Counted from the first letter of the stretch, positions 25,722-35,345 are shown. The stretch is DNA of 64,000 nucleotides from Endozoicomonas euniceicola (GCF_025562755.1 NZ_CP103300.1:5706501-5770500), one strand, 5' to 3'. Made by a program: numbers and translations. The notes: a model not told the origin generated them from the letters alone.

Positions 25722-27158
25722 ATGGATACTTTACCTTTACTGATTCCCGGCGCTGAGCCTCCGGCTGGAACACTGAATGTATACAACCCATTTGACCTGT
25801 CTGAGATTGGCAGGCTGGCAACAGGCGACAGTCGCCATGTAGAGCAGGCTCTGACCACAGCCTGTGGCCTGTTTCGTAACCGGGACAGCTGGTTGCCCCT
25901 GGATCAGCGTATAGACATTTTCAGTCGTCTGTTACATCGCCTTTCCGGGCAGCAGGAAGACCTGGCGCGGCAGGCGGCTGCGGAAGGTGGTAAACCGCTG
26001 GTGGACTCACGAATTGAAATCAGCCGCGCCATGGATGGCATCAAACTGTGCATCGACTGTATGCGTAACGACAGTGGTTCAATGCCTGTCGTAAACAGTA
26101 CAGGAGCTACCCGTCACCATCTGGCATTCACCACAAAAGAACCAGTTGGCGTGGTGGTGGCTGTCAGTGCTTTTAATCATCCTTTCAATCTGATTGTTCA
26201 TCAGGTCGGGCCTGCTTTGGCAGCGGGCTGCCCGGTTATTGTCAAGCCCGCTGATGATACACCGCTGTCCTGCTGGCATCTGGCAAAACTGTTCCATGAG
26301 TCGGGCTTACCGCCCGAGTGGTTGCAGGTATTGATACCTGAAAGCCTTGCGGTGGCAGAGCACCTGGTGACAGCCAGACGGGTAGGCTTCTTTTCTTTTA
26401 TTGGCAGTGCCAGAGTGGGTTGGTCACTGCGTTCCAAACTGGCGGCAGGCACCCGCTGTGCTCTGGAGCATGGCGGAGCTGCACCGGTGATCGTTGCGGC
26501 CGATGCGGATGTTGATCTGGCGGTGCGTGCTCTTGCTAAAGGTGGGTTTTATCATGCCGGGCAGGTCTGTGTTTCCAGTCAACGGGTGTATGTGCATCAA
26601 TCCATTAGTCAGGCTTTTTTGCGGGGGCTGAAAAAGGCGGCCGATGATCTGACCGTTGGGGACCCTTTGCTGGATAACACCGATGTTGGGCCATTGATTC
26701 GACCGGCAGAAGTTGACCGGGTGGAAGCCTGGGTGAACGAAGCCCGCGCAGGCGGTGGAACCATTGTTTGTGGGGGGCGGCGGGTTGGGCGGACCGGTTA
26801 TGCGCCCACTATTATTCATAACCCACCTGTGGATGCCAGAGTGAGTGAGCAGGAGATATTTGGCCCCGTGGTATGCGTCTACGATTACGAGACGCTGGAT
26901 TATGCCATTGAACAGGCTAACCGTTTGCCATTTGCCTTTCAGGCGGCGGTGTTTTCTGAGCATCAGCCAACGATTCTGCGTGCTTATAAACGACTCGATG
27001 CTTCGGCCATCATGGTGAATCAGCATACCGCTTTCCGTAGCGATGGTATGCCGTTTGCCGGCTTGAAGCAGTCGGGCCTGGGAGTGGGGGGCATCTTTCA
27101 TACCTTCAGTGAAATGCAGGTGAATAAAATGATGGTCGTTCACAGCCCGGAACTGTAA
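25722..27158 (+). CDS. NAD(P)-dependent aldehyde dehydrogenase
   Basis: A 478-residue member of the aldehyde dehydrogenase superfamily. Catalytic Cys283 lies in AGQVCVSSQRV, the general base Glu249 in ALEHGGAAP (His replaces the usual Leu in ELGG), the oxyanion Asn152 in SAFNHPFN and cofactor-binding Lys175 in VIVKPADDTP. The end MPFAGLKQSGLGVGG is typical. GGGGAG precedes the ATG. The family position looks close to lactaldehyde or phosphonoacetaldehyde-type enzymes, but no neighbouring pathway gene points to a substrate, so I leave it general. Confidence 0.88.
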   Translation: MDTLPLLIPGAEPPAGTLNVYNPFDLSEIGRLATGDSRHVEQALTTACGLFRNRDSWLPLDQRIDIFSRLLHRLSGQQEDLARQAAAEGGKPLVDSRIEISRAMDGIKLCIDCMRNDSGSMPVVNSTGATRHHLAFTTKEPVGVVVAVSAFNHPFNLIVHQVGPALAAGCPVIVKPADDTPLSCWHLAKLFHESGLPPEWLQVLIPESLAVAEHLVTARRVGFFSFIGSARVGWSLRSKLAAGTRCALEHGGAAPVIVAADADVDLAVRALAKGGFYHAGQVCVSSQRVYVHQSISQAFLRGLKKAADDLTVGDPLLDNTDVGPLIRPAEVDRVEAWVNEARAGGGTIVCGGRRVGRTGYAPTIIHNPPVDARVSEQEIFGPVVCVYDYETLDYAIEQANRLPFAFQAAVFSEHQPTILRAYKRLDASAIMVNQHTAFRSDGMPFAGLKQSGLGVGGIFHTFSEMQVNKMMVVHSPEL

Positions 27159-27363
27159 AACCCGTGTAAACCTCTGTTATCCCTGCCTGTGTTCATACGT
27201 ATGAGCTGACAGAATATATTCTGAACGTTTCATTATTCCAGTTCATCGGCTAGCTTATTCTGGCAGCTATGCCTGTGCTGATATTTCGTTATTACTTCCA
27301 GTTCAGTTACAGGCATAATCAGAACAGGCTTCATAACCTTTTGATCAGGTATGGAAAAAATTT

Positions 27364-30216
27364 ATGACAAGAAAGTACGCGTCTCTGGTATCCACGCTCA
27401 CCGCTGGAACGTTGGCAGCCGTGCTGACAGGTGGATGCACAGTGACTACTGAACGAGATACAACGGAAGTGACGACATTTAAAGTGGAATCATCAAAAGC
27501 AGCGAGCGCTCAATTAGCCACAGTGGTGAAAAGTCCGGTAGATAACCGGGATTATCGCTATGTCGTTATGGAAAACGGGCTTAAGGCTCTTCTGATATCG
27601 AACCCTGACACCGACAAATCGGCTGCTGCTGTCGATGTTAATGTCGGCAGCTTTCAGGATCCGGATAACCGGCTGGGGCTGGCGCATTTTCTTGAACACA
27701 TGTTGTTCATGGGGAATGAGAAATACCCGGAAGTGGATGGCTATTTTGAATTTATCCGTGCCAATGGCGGCAGTGCCAACGCTTACACCGCCGACGTTCG
27801 TACCAATTATTACTTTGATATCAACAATGAACAGTTAAGGCCTGCTCTGGATCAGCTGGCTCAGTTCTTTGTGGCTCCGACCCTGGACCCGGCTTATGTG
27901 GATCGGGAACGTAACGCCGTTGATTCGGAGTATCGTCTGCATGCCAAGGAAGATGGCTGGCGTCTGTTTATGGCACAGAGTGCCACTTCGAACCCGGAAC
28001 ACCCAAAAAGCCGCTTTACCATTGGTGATCTGGATACCCTGAATAATGACGATGGTAAATCCCTGTGGCAGGATTTGAAAGCCTTTCACGATACCTACTA
28101 TGTCGCTCCCAGTATGGGGGTAGTGGTTTACGGTCGTGAAACCACCGACCAGCTTGAAGCCTGGCTGAAAGAGTCCTTCGCTGATGTACCTGATGGCGGC
28201 GGAGTCAAGCCGGACACTCACATAGGTGTACCGCCTTATGCGGCTGACCAGTTAGGGGTTCGCATCAATATCGTCCCCCTGAAAGAAACCAGGGCGTTGT
28301 CACTGAGTTTTCCAATGGAAAGTCTGCATCCGTACTACCACAAAAAGCCTATGGGTTTCCTCGCCCGCATTGTTGGCTATGAGGGTGAGGGCAGTCTGCA
28401 CAGTCTGTTGAAAGAGCAGGGGCTGATTGACTCTCTTGCTGCTTACCCCAATGATGTGCCGGGTGAGTATGGCAGCTTTAATGTTCGTATGGAACTGACA
28501 CCGCAAGGGCTTAAACAGGTGGATGAGATTACGGCAATCGTATTTGATTACCTGGCGTTAATTCGTAAGGAAGGCATTCAGAAATGGCTGTATGATGAAA
28601 CCCGTCAGATTGCAGAACTGGGCTTTCGCTATCAGGAAGCGCGCAGTCCACAGCAGACAGCCACGACTCTGGCGTCACGTATGCACTATCTGCCAGCTTC
28701 TGACCTGTTAAATTCAACCTACCTTTACGACGAGTTTGACCCGAAACTGATTGAGCGCCTGATGGCAGAAATGACGCCGGACAATGTTCGGCAGACAGTG
28801 ATCGCCCAGGGGCTGCCGACGAGTCAGGTTGAACCTTATTTCGACACCCAGTACAGGATCAGGCCGTTGTCGGATGAGCTGCTTAAACGCCTGAGCAAAC
28901 CACAGGTTCATAAAGGTCTGACCATTCCGGCTCCGAACCAGTTTATTGCTACTGACCTGACATTGCGTACCAGTGATAAAGCTGACAAGCCCACACAGAT
29001 TATCAGTGAGCAAGGGCTGGATGTCTGGAGCATGACCGACAGCAGTTTTCAGGTGCCTAGAGCTTCGGTACGTTTGAAAATTTCTACGCCAAAGGCTTCA
29101 GAAACCACAAAGGATCTGGTGCTGCTGCCGCTGTATCGTACCCTGCTGTCCCGCAGCCTGAATGAATACGGTTATCCTGCCAAGGAAGCGGGTCTGAACT
29201 ATGGGCTGAGTACCAGTCGTGAAGGCTTAACGGTTGCTCTGTCAGGTTATCAGGACAAGCAGGCGTACCTGTTGGAAATGATTCTGAAGGGTATGGATCA
29301 GTTCAGCCCGGATCAGGCGGAATTTGAGCAGGAACGCAATCGACTGGTACGCAACCTCAGAAACAAATCATTTGCAGCGCCTTACCGTCAGGGTATGGAT
29401 CGGGTAAGTCAGTTACTGTATCCAAATTATCGCAGCGATGAAGACGTGCTGGCGGCGGCTGAAGCGGTGTCGTTTGCTGACTTGAAACAGTATGCCACTG
29501 ACTTCTACAAGGCTGTGCATATCAGTATGCTGATTTATGGTAATCACTCCCGCGGTGAGGCTATGAAGCTGGGTGAGCTGGTGGAGTCTTATGTTCTGAA
29601 CGGCAGTAACCGCAGTAAGCGTTACGACCAGCCGTTTAATGTCCTGAAAGATGCACGTCTGCGTGAAGCGTTGGACCTTGATCATAATGATGCTCTGTAT
29701 ATTAATTACATACAGTTTGATACCACGGAAAATCGTGAGCGGGCAAAATACTCATTGCTGGGACGCCTGCTGGCAACGCCGTTCTTTAATCAACTGCGGA
29801 CAGAGCAACAGCTGGGGTACATTGTTAATGCGTCTGCCCGTCCGGTAGAGCGTCATCCCGGAATGGTGTTTATCGTACAGTCTCCTGTGCTGGGACCAAA
29901 AGGTATTGAGCAGCGAGTGGACGAGTTTCTAACGGGGCAGGTTCAGCGTCTGGGTAAACTGACTGATGCGGAACTGGATGAGTATCGTCAGGGACTGATT
30001 GGCGACCTGACCAAACGCGACACCAACCCGGATGAACGCGCTGGTCGATTCTGGCAAAGCCTCGATGGTCATGAAGCGGACTTCAATTATCTGCTGGACA
30101 TCGCTGACGCGGTGAAAACCATTAAGGTGGCGGATATCCAACAGGCGATGGCTGAGCTGCTGAAACAACAGGGGCAGATTGTGATTACTTCAAAGGGCAA
30201 GCAGAAAGACAGCTGA
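27364..30216 (+). CDS. M16 zinc metalloprotease, lipoprotein pitrilysin-like
   Basis: A 950-residue insulinase/pitrilysin-type protease. The lipobox LTGGC with Cys25 marks it as a lipoprotein, unlike E. coli PtrA, which is soluble in the periplasm. The inverted zinc motif is H108-FLE-H112 in LAHFLEHMLFMG, and the distal Glu is in the ERNAVDSEYR block. Four M16 half-domains fit the length: active N-terminal, two middle, and an inactive C-terminal one (FFNQLRTEQQLGYIV is the substrate-cleft RxxxxxGY-type segment). It probably degrades peptides in the periplasm. It is a single gene with a good hairpin after the stop. Confidence 0.92.
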   Translation: MTRKYASLVSTLTAGTLAAVLTGGCTVTTERDTTEVTTFKVESSKAASAQLATVVKSPVDNRDYRYVVMENGLKALLISNPDTDKSAAAVDVNVGSFQDPDNRLGLAHFLEHMLFMGNEKYPEVDGYFEFIRANGGSANAYTADVRTNYYFDINNEQLRPALDQLAQFFVAPTLDPAYVDRERNAVDSEYRLHAKEDGWRLFMAQSATSNPEHPKSRFTIGDLDTLNNDDGKSLWQDLKAFHDTYYVAPSMGVVVYGRETTDQLEAWLKESFADVPDGGGVKPDTHIGVPPYAADQLGVRINIVPLKETRALSLSFPMESLHPYYHKKPMGFLARIVGYEGEGSLHSLLKEQGLIDSLAAYPNDVPGEYGSFNVRMELTPQGLKQVDEITAIVFDYLALIRKEGIQKWLYDETRQIAELGFRYQEARSPQQTATTLASRMHYLPASDLLNSTYLYDEFDPKLIERLMAEMTPDNVRQTVIAQGLPTSQVEPYFDTQYRIRPLSDELLKRLSKPQVHKGLTIPAPNQFIATDLTLRTSDKADKPTQIISEQGLDVWSMTDSSFQVPRASVRLKISTPKASETTKDLVLLPLYRTLLSRSLNEYGYPAKEAGLNYGLSTSREGLTVALSGYQDKQAYLLEMILKGMDQFSPDQAEFEQERNRLVRNLRNKSFAAPYRQGMDRVSQLLYPNYRSDEDVLAAAEAVSFADLKQYATDFYKAVHISMLIYGNHSRGEAMKLGELVESYVLNGSNRSKRYDQPFNVLKDARLREALDLDHNDALYINYIQFDTTENRERAKYSLLGRLLATPFFNQLRTEQQLGYIVNASARPVERHPGMVFIVQSPVLGPKGIEQRVDEFLTGQVQRLGKLTDAELDEYRQGLIGDLTKRDTNPDERAGRFWQSLDGHEADFNYLLDIADAVKTIKVADIQQAMAELLKQQGQIVITSKGKQKDS

Positions 30217-30236
30217 TATTGTTTTTTGTCTGATCA

Positions 30237-30266
30237 CCAGGCTGGAACTTACCAGCCTGGCTCCCT
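30237..30266. terminator. Hairpin terminator between convergent genes
   Basis: A perfect 9-bp stem CCAGGCTGG / CCAGCCTGG with a 6-nt loop, followed by CTCCCTTT on the plus strand and an A/T-rich stretch on the other side. It serves the M16 protease gene and possibly the convergent secreted-protein gene. Confidence 0.75.
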
Positions 30267-30280
30267 TTAGGTTATGGAAA

Positions 30281-31732
30281 CTATTCCTTGTTGGAAAATT
30301 GTCGGGTATTGAGATGCCTATAAATGACAGGGCTTTCCTGTGGTTGTGGATCTTCAGTACTTGTTCCGTTAGGGCTGTTTTCTTCTGGCTGAGGTCTTTC
30401 TGTAATTGCTTCGGTTATTTCTTCTTCAGAAGAGGTAGTCTGGCTCATAGGGTTGGCTATTTGAGCAATGAATCTCCAAATGGTAGTCACACCATTCATT
30501 AAAGACGTCATGAGTCTCATTGCGGGATTAGTCCGGTGTGTAATTTCGCCTAATGACGGATTAGTGACGTATAAGTAAATAGGTCGCTGCCAGCCAAGTA
30601 TTATAGTGTTATCGGTATTCAGTCCTGAGTTAGGGGTTATTATACTTCGAAGACCTTTGACGGTGAGCACTGCATCAGCTTTTTCTTCAGGGCGGATAAG
30701 GTTATACAGCATGAAGTAAATTGTCAGGTGTCTGCGATTATCTGAGGGAAAAAAGTCAAAGGGTCTCAGAGTGAAATGGTTTCCTGCAGTGCGGAGATTC
30801 GATCGCAGTGTTTCCATTCTGCTCATCATTTGGTTGAAGGATTCTTCTGTATTCTGAAAGGTATGTGCAATAATAAAACGTTGCCTTGCGTAATTTTCAG
30901 TTTCTGGCGTTAGAAATTCACCACCACTTCTCATTAGCTCCTGCCTTTGTGTTGAAGAAAGAGCTTCATTAGCCGGCAGGATATAGTTTAGGCCGATTAC
31001 CGGGCTTCTTTGTGTGTTACGACCATTTGCTCTTGTTACTGAGAAATAGGAAATAGGGACCCTGGGAATCTCCTGAGAAAAGGCATCCACTGCATGGTTA
31101 ACAATGCCGGCCAAAGGAGAGCTGATTGGCTCTGCCCTATTGGAATCGGCTGTGCTTTGAAGTGATGTAGTTAATGCAAGGCTGATTATATAGCTACCAT
31201 TATGCATTATTCCGCCGGGTCTGGGATGCCAGCTGGTGAAGGCTCCACTATTAACCTGCTGGTCAGCAATTTCGGCAGCTCTGGTCATTATCTCAGAAAC
31301 ATTGATGTTTGAGTGATCGTTTATTGTTATGTTGATGTAAAGGCTATGGCTATCATCCTCAAAAATCTGGTTTGAGATGTGCCTAAATCTAGGATGGCTT
31401 AATGTCTGATAAATACAGTTCAAGTGTTGGATTATGTGATTGAAACTATCAGGACTCGTTCCTCGAAGATTATAAACCGCTTGTTCTTGCAACTCGGCTA
31501 TATTGTTGGAATTGATTTCCTCTATTGTAAAGTCTGAACTCGCATTTACATCATTGACGGGGAGTCTGAGGGGGCTGTCCGAATCGATGGTACTAAGTTC
31601 TATGAAAAAGCTGATATCGGATTTAGTAACCTTGTAATAAACAGCGTGAGTGCTGTTAGAAACTATACAGAATAAAATAAAACAGAGTGCTGTAAAGGTT
31701 TTTTTTTTTAAATACTTTATATTGTGCGTCAT
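30281..31732 (-). CDS. Large AT-rich secreted protein, unknown
   Basis: A 483-residue exported protein. The signal peptide is about residues 1-30 (KKKTF, hydrophobic FCIVSN, cleavage near THAV). The mature protein is Asn/Ser/Thr-rich with only one Cys and no recognised domain; repeated INDH/INVS-like strands suggest beta structure. The C-terminal 60 residues are low complexity, acidic and Pro-rich (TSSEEEITEAITERPQPEEN, DPQPQESP). GGAG lies before the ATG. AT-rich codon use matches the other exported unknown proteins here. It could be a surface or host-interaction protein, which is inference only. Confidence 0.7.
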   Translation of the reverse strand: MTHNIKYLKKKTFTALCFILFCIVSNSTHAVYYKVTKSDISFFIELSTIDSDSPLRLPVNDVNASSDFTIEEINSNNIAELQEQAVYNLRGTSPDSFNHIIQHLNCIYQTLSHPRFRHISNQIFEDDSHSLYINITINDHSNINVSEIMTRAAEIADQQVNSGAFTSWHPRPGGIMHNGSYIISLALTTSLQSTADSNRAEPISSPLAGIVNHAVDAFSQEIPRVPISYFSVTRANGRNTQRSPVIGLNYILPANEALSSTQRQELMRSGGEFLTPETENYARQRFIIAHTFQNTEESFNQMMSRMETLRSNLRTAGNHFTLRPFDFFPSDNRRHLTIYFMLYNLIRPEEKADAVLTVKGLRSIITPNSGLNTDNTIILGWQRPIYLYVTNPSLGEITHRTNPAMRLMTSLMNGVTTIWRFIAQIANPMSQTTSSEEEITEAITERPQPEENSPNGTSTEDPQPQESPVIYRHLNTRQFSNKE

Positions 31733-32102
31733 AACTGCTCCAAAAGAGTGTAGAAATAACTGAAAGTATTTTTGAGTGATATTTCAGAATGGGTATGTAA
31801 GTTTTACTCTTCTTTTTACAGGTTGAAAGTCTTTGGAAAGTAATTATGCAAAAAGTTCACTATAAAAATATCAAAGAATTATTTGTACACATTTTTTAAC
31901 TTTAAAAATACCAGATTAAAGTAGATGAATTTTCGCTAAAAGGCAAAGAGAGTGTCTGCATTCAGCATGAATTAAATCTTACGACTTTGGATTCCTACTT
32001 TAAGATATTACGATGAGTGGTTTGAAATAGCATTGCCTGTCTCATATAGTGAGTGGATAGTGATAAGACAGTTCGGTTTACCTCAGCAGGGGGGGAGAGT
32101 CA
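31733..32102. other. AT-rich intergenic region
   Basis: About 370 bp between divergent genes, with many T/A runs. It must contain promoters for both. A strong GGGGGAGAG ribosome binding site ends it on the right side. I see no RNA gene, repeat or coding region. Confidence 0.45.
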
Positions 32103-33197
32103 ATGAGCGAGAAGGTTGAGTTTCAGGAGCTTGATACCGTCAGTGGTCACAGGATTGGGGTCGTTACGCTAAATGCCCCAAAAAGCCTGAATGCGCTTGA
32201 TCAGGAGATGATTAATGAACTGCATCGCCAACTGTTGAGCTGGCATAACGATGAGGGCATTGTCTGTGTCTTTCTACAGGGAACAGGAGACCGGGCTTTC
32301 TGTGCCGGTGGTGATGTCAGGGCGGCTCGTGAGTCTGCCCTGATAAATAACAAGGCCTCTGTTCAGGCTTTTTTTGAACAGGAATACCGGCTTGACCACC
32401 TGATTCATGTTTATAACAAACCCGTTATCTGCTGGGGGCATGGCTTTGTGATGGGGGGCGGGGTTGGCCTGATGGCTGGCGCGGATTTCCGGGTGGTGAC
32501 GGATACTACCGTGATGGCTATGCCGGAAATCACGGTTGGCCTGTATCCGGATGTCGGGGGTTCCTGGCTGCTGGGGCGTATGCCAGCAAAAACAGGCCTG
32601 TTTGTCGCCCTGACCGCCTGCCAGTTAAATCCGGCAGATGCCGTGTATCTCGGTCTGGGTAACCGTTTTGTTGATCACGCATTTCGTCATAATGTACTGG
32701 CCTCCCTGCAGCAGGCTGACTGGCAGCAGGATGCGTATCAGGTCACTTATAACGTGGTTCAGGAATACGCTGACCAGAGTGCCGGCTGGTTGCCATACTC
32801 CAAGATTCGCGAGCACCGGGATCTGATCAAGAAAATGATGGGAAAGCCATCGCTGCCTGGCATAATGGCTGCGCTTGAAGCTCTGGAAACCAGTGATGAA
32901 TGGCTGAGTAAAGCCCGGAAGACAGCCTTAAATGGCTCTCCTTTGTCCATTACCCTGACTTATGAGCAGCTTCAGCGTACACGTCACTTTTCTCTTAAAG
33001 AAGCTTTCCAGAGTGAACTCACCCTTTCTGTTAATACCGTTCTTCGGGGCGACTTCTGTGAAGGTGTCCGGGCATTGCTGGTGGATAAGGACAGGCAACC
33101 GAACTGGCAGTACGCCACATTGGCTGACATTTCCGGGGAAACGGTTGACTCTTTCTTTGTTCCCGACTGGGAGACTCATCCTTTAGCGGATTTGTAG
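32103..33197 (+). CDS. 3-hydroxyisobutyryl-CoA hydrolase (enoyl-CoA hydratase family)
   Basis: A 364-residue crotonase-fold protein. The length and the C-terminal domain distinguish the hydrolase branch from simple enoyl-CoA hydratases. Key segments: DRAFCAGGDVRAARE, GHGFVMGGGVGLMAGADFRVVT (oxyanion hole), AMPEITVGLYPDVGGSW (catalytic Glu and Asp) and EALEALE in the C-terminal helices. It releases 3-hydroxyisobutyrate from its CoA ester in valine breakdown. No other valine-pathway gene is adjacent; a palindromic repeat follows. Confidence 0.85.
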   Translation: MSEKVEFQELDTVSGHRIGVVTLNAPKSLNALDQEMINELHRQLLSWHNDEGIVCVFLQGTGDRAFCAGGDVRAARESALINNKASVQAFFEQEYRLDHLIHVYNKPVICWGHGFVMGGGVGLMAGADFRVVTDTTVMAMPEITVGLYPDVGGSWLLGRMPAKTGLFVALTACQLNPADAVYLGLGNRFVDHAFRHNVLASLQQADWQQDAYQVTYNVVQEYADQSAGWLPYSKIREHRDLIKKMMGKPSLPGIMAALEALETSDEWLSKARKTALNGSPLSITLTYEQLQRTRHFSLKEAFQSELTLSVNTVLRGDFCEGVRALLVDKDRQPNWQYATLADISGETVDSFFVPDWETHPLADL

Positions 33198-33232
33198 TTA
33201 GCTAAGCGCTAAAAACCATGTATGCAACTCTA

Positions 33233-33316
33233 TCGTCATCCCCGCGAAGGCGGGGATCCACTACCGTGGTACTCTCTCCTTTACGAGAGCCGCCTTCGCG
33301 GGAATGACGGAGGAGC
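33233..33316. repeat. Palindromic GGCGGGGATCC element, copy B
   Basis: A long inverted repeat: CGTCATCCCCGCGAAGGCGG on the left and GCCGCCTTCGCGGGAATGACG on the right, around ACTACCGTGGTACTCTCTCC. It is the most symmetrical of the three copies. It lies between two convergent genes. Confidence 0.85.
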
Positions 33317-33349
33317 TGGTATGTTATTGAATGCCACTTCCCTAACAGG

Positions 33350-34000
33350 TCAGTGCTTCTGAACCACTTCAATAATCTTTTCTGCCACCTGGTGTTCACA
33401 GCCAAAGTCGTTCCAGTCCATAGTGATCAGAGGCGTGTTCATGGACGCACAGATTTGTGGCAGGATAGCCTCGTGGTAGTTATGAATATCCCGGATATAC
33501 TCAAAAGGCGTGCCATTTTCTGCCTTACGGGCACGGTATTGCAGACGCTCATGGGCTTTATCCGGCGTTGTGTGCAGGTAGACCACCGCACTGATGCGTG
33601 GGTACTCTTTCAGCCGCTTCTGAATTTCACAGTAATGCAGCATAAACTCAGTGTCTGGTTGATCCATGCTGAGGAAGTTAGCCTGGGTAAAGATCAGGTC
33701 CGAGTACAGGGAACGCTCAATCAGATAGTTGCGATGGCCGGGCAGGCTTTCAACAATTTCCGCACGGCGCTGGGTTATGTACGACTGAAATCGGATACGA
33801 CTGCCCGAGTCTTTCGGATTGCTGGTGAATTCACCCAGAAGTCGGGCAAATTCCGGGTCATCAGCCGGCTCCTGAATAGGGTCCCAGTCCAGCGCTTCAG
33901 CCAGTTTCGGTAGCAGGGTGGATTTACCGGCTGCGATATTGGCTTCTACTGCAACAAAGTGATTGGTCTGTGTCATCCGGGAACCTGGTTTAGTTGTCAT
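33350..34000 (-). CDS. Deoxynucleoside kinase
   Basis: A 216-residue P-loop kinase of the deoxynucleoside kinase family. The P-loop is EANIAAGKSTL, the family ERS motif is IERSLYSDLIF, the LID Arg-rich segment is HERLQYRARKAE, and the QSYITQRR stretch forms the substrate helix. Such enzymes phosphorylate deoxyribonucleosides for salvage and are common in phages and some bacteria. An in-frame ATG 8 codons in (MTQTNHF) is an alternative start. It is a single gene; a palindromic repeat lies downstream. The preferred base cannot be told from the sequence. Confidence 0.85.
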   Translation of the reverse strand: MTTKPGSRMTQTNHFVAVEANIAAGKSTLLPKLAEALDWDPIQEPADDPEFARLLGEFTSNPKDSGSRIRFQSYITQRRAEIVESLPGHRNYLIERSLYSDLIFTQANFLSMDQPDTEFMLHYCEIQKRLKEYPRISAVVYLHTTPDKAHERLQYRARKAENGTPFEYIRDIHNYHEAILPQICASMNTPLITMDWNDFGCEHQVAEKIIEVVQKH

Positions 34001-34099
34001 ATAATCAGGACGCGAACGATAGGAAATTGTCGACAGTGGTTCAATAAGTATTCAGACCAGTCATTAAGCCTTTTCTGACTATTGTACGAGCAGGTTAGG

Positions 34100-34195
34100 T
34101 TATATTCCGGGAATGCCGATGGGTCCTGGCAGGTCAGGAACCATACAGCACCCTGTCAGAGTGAGCGCAATGAGAGACAGAATCAGGTATTTCAT
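34100..34195 (-). CDS. 31-residue lipoprotein
   Basis: A short reading frame encoding MKYLILSLIALTLTGC followed by a Cys and a Pro/Gly-rich tail (MVPDLPGPIGIPGI). The lysine-hydrophobic-LTGC arrangement is a textbook lipobox, so the mature peptide would be only about 16 residues on lipid. It starts 15 bp after the stop of the CtlX-like gene on the same strand and is probably co-transcribed with it. Very short lipoproteins of this type are frequently missed. The Shine-Dalgarno is weak, so translation coupling may matter. Confidence 0.65.
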   Translation of the reverse strand: MKYLILSLIALTLTGCCMVPDLPGPIGIPGI

Positions 34196-34210
34196 GGCAG
34201 GCCTAAATAA

Positions 34211-35251
34211 TCAGGGTGTTAATGTTAACGTCGGCTGAAGAAAAATTTCCGCCAGCATGCAGCCGATACTGCCTCCACCGTAGGTCTCTATGGCGGGAAT
34301 ATCGAAGACCAGAAGCTGTTCGTTGAAGTCGTTCAACACTCTCAGTTGCTCATCATTCAGGGACTGGAACGCGGTTCGGGATATCACGGTAATGGTTTTC
34401 CCCTGATCGTTTTTCAGTTGCAACAGATTACCGGCAAACTTTCTGGTCTGATCAGGCGTGATATCGATCACTGTTTTGTCGGAAAGCGCCTTCAAGACCT
34501 GTTGACGATCCAGCTGCTCACTGATGCACTCACTGCACAGGACAGCAAATTTGGCACCAATACTCAGCATCATGCGCGTATGGTAAACAGGCTGATCATA
34601 AAAGACTGTCCTGAAAGCGATCAGTTTATAACCCTGCTGCCCGGCAAAATCTTGCAGTAGTGTCTGGTTGGTGCGAGGCGAGAGTGCAGCAAAAATGACT
34701 TTATTTTCACGATCCAGAACCATACTGCTGCCCCCGTCCAATGACTGGCTGTCTGTCATGCTTTTCAGAATTTCCCCATTATACTGGCTGGAAATTGCCT
34801 GCTGACCCAGTGCCTTTTGCAAAGTGTTGATACGAGACTTCTCTTTTTTCTGATTCGCCTGCATGGGAAAGAGCGTAATGAGCGTATTGCCTGTCGAACC
34901 GCATCGGATATTCTCAGGACAGGGAGCCGGAAAAGAGATAAACCAGTTATTGGGAAATACCGAGTCGGGGGCATCGGGTGCATGATAGCCCGGTAGCTCA
35001 ATGACATGTATATGATGGCTGAGCAGTCGCTTTTTAACGGCTGTGTATTCCCGAAGCGCTTTTGGGTGAATATTCTCTGATCTGTCCGGTTTTGTTTTTC
35101 GTAAAACCCGGGGCGTCAGTGGTTGACCGTCAGCGGCGAAGTAATTAGGAGGTATCGTAACAACGTAAGACGTTAATTGATCAGTCGGGTAGCCAGATTG
35201 TAAAAACATGGCGGAAAGGATCAATAAACCAAAAAGATATATCTGTTTCAT
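34211..35251 (-). CDS. Secreted CtlX-like guanidino/ureido hydrolase
   Basis: A 346-residue member of the amidinotransferase fold group closest to CtlX (citrulline utilisation hydrolase). Motifs: FPNNWF (99-104), SLDGGSSMVLDR (170-181), the catalytic His224 in VYHTRMMLSIG, and catalytic Cys331 in GGGSIGCMLAEIFL. CtlX proteins are normally cytosolic, but this one starts with a signal peptide (about 1-20, LFGLLILSAMFLQSG), implying periplasmic or external action. The likely substrate is arginine, citrulline or another guanidino/ureido compound. The start is preceded by a Fur-regulated operon on the other strand. A 31-residue lipoprotein follows. Confidence 0.75.
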   Translation of the reverse strand: MKQIYLFGLLILSAMFLQSGYPTDQLTSYVVTIPPNYFAADGQPLTPRVLRKTKPDRSENIHPKALREYTAVKKRLLSHHIHVIELPGYHAPDAPDSVFPNNWFISFPAPCPENIRCGSTGNTLITLFPMQANQKKEKSRINTLQKALGQQAISSQYNGEILKSMTDSQSLDGGSSMVLDRENKVIFAALSPRTNQTLLQDFAGQQGYKLIAFRTVFYDQPVYHTRMMLSIGAKFAVLCSECISEQLDRQQVLKALSDKTVIDITPDQTRKFAGNLLQLKNDQGKTITVISRTAFQSLNDEQLRVLNDFNEQLLVFDIPAIETYGGGSIGCMLAEIFLQPTLTLTP

Positions 35252-35345
35252 TTTTAATGGCTCTGATCATCACAACTATCAGGATCTTAAAAGGCAAGAT
35301 AGACGTATTTGAGGTTTCTGCTGTACCCGTTCGTTCGACTCTTAA

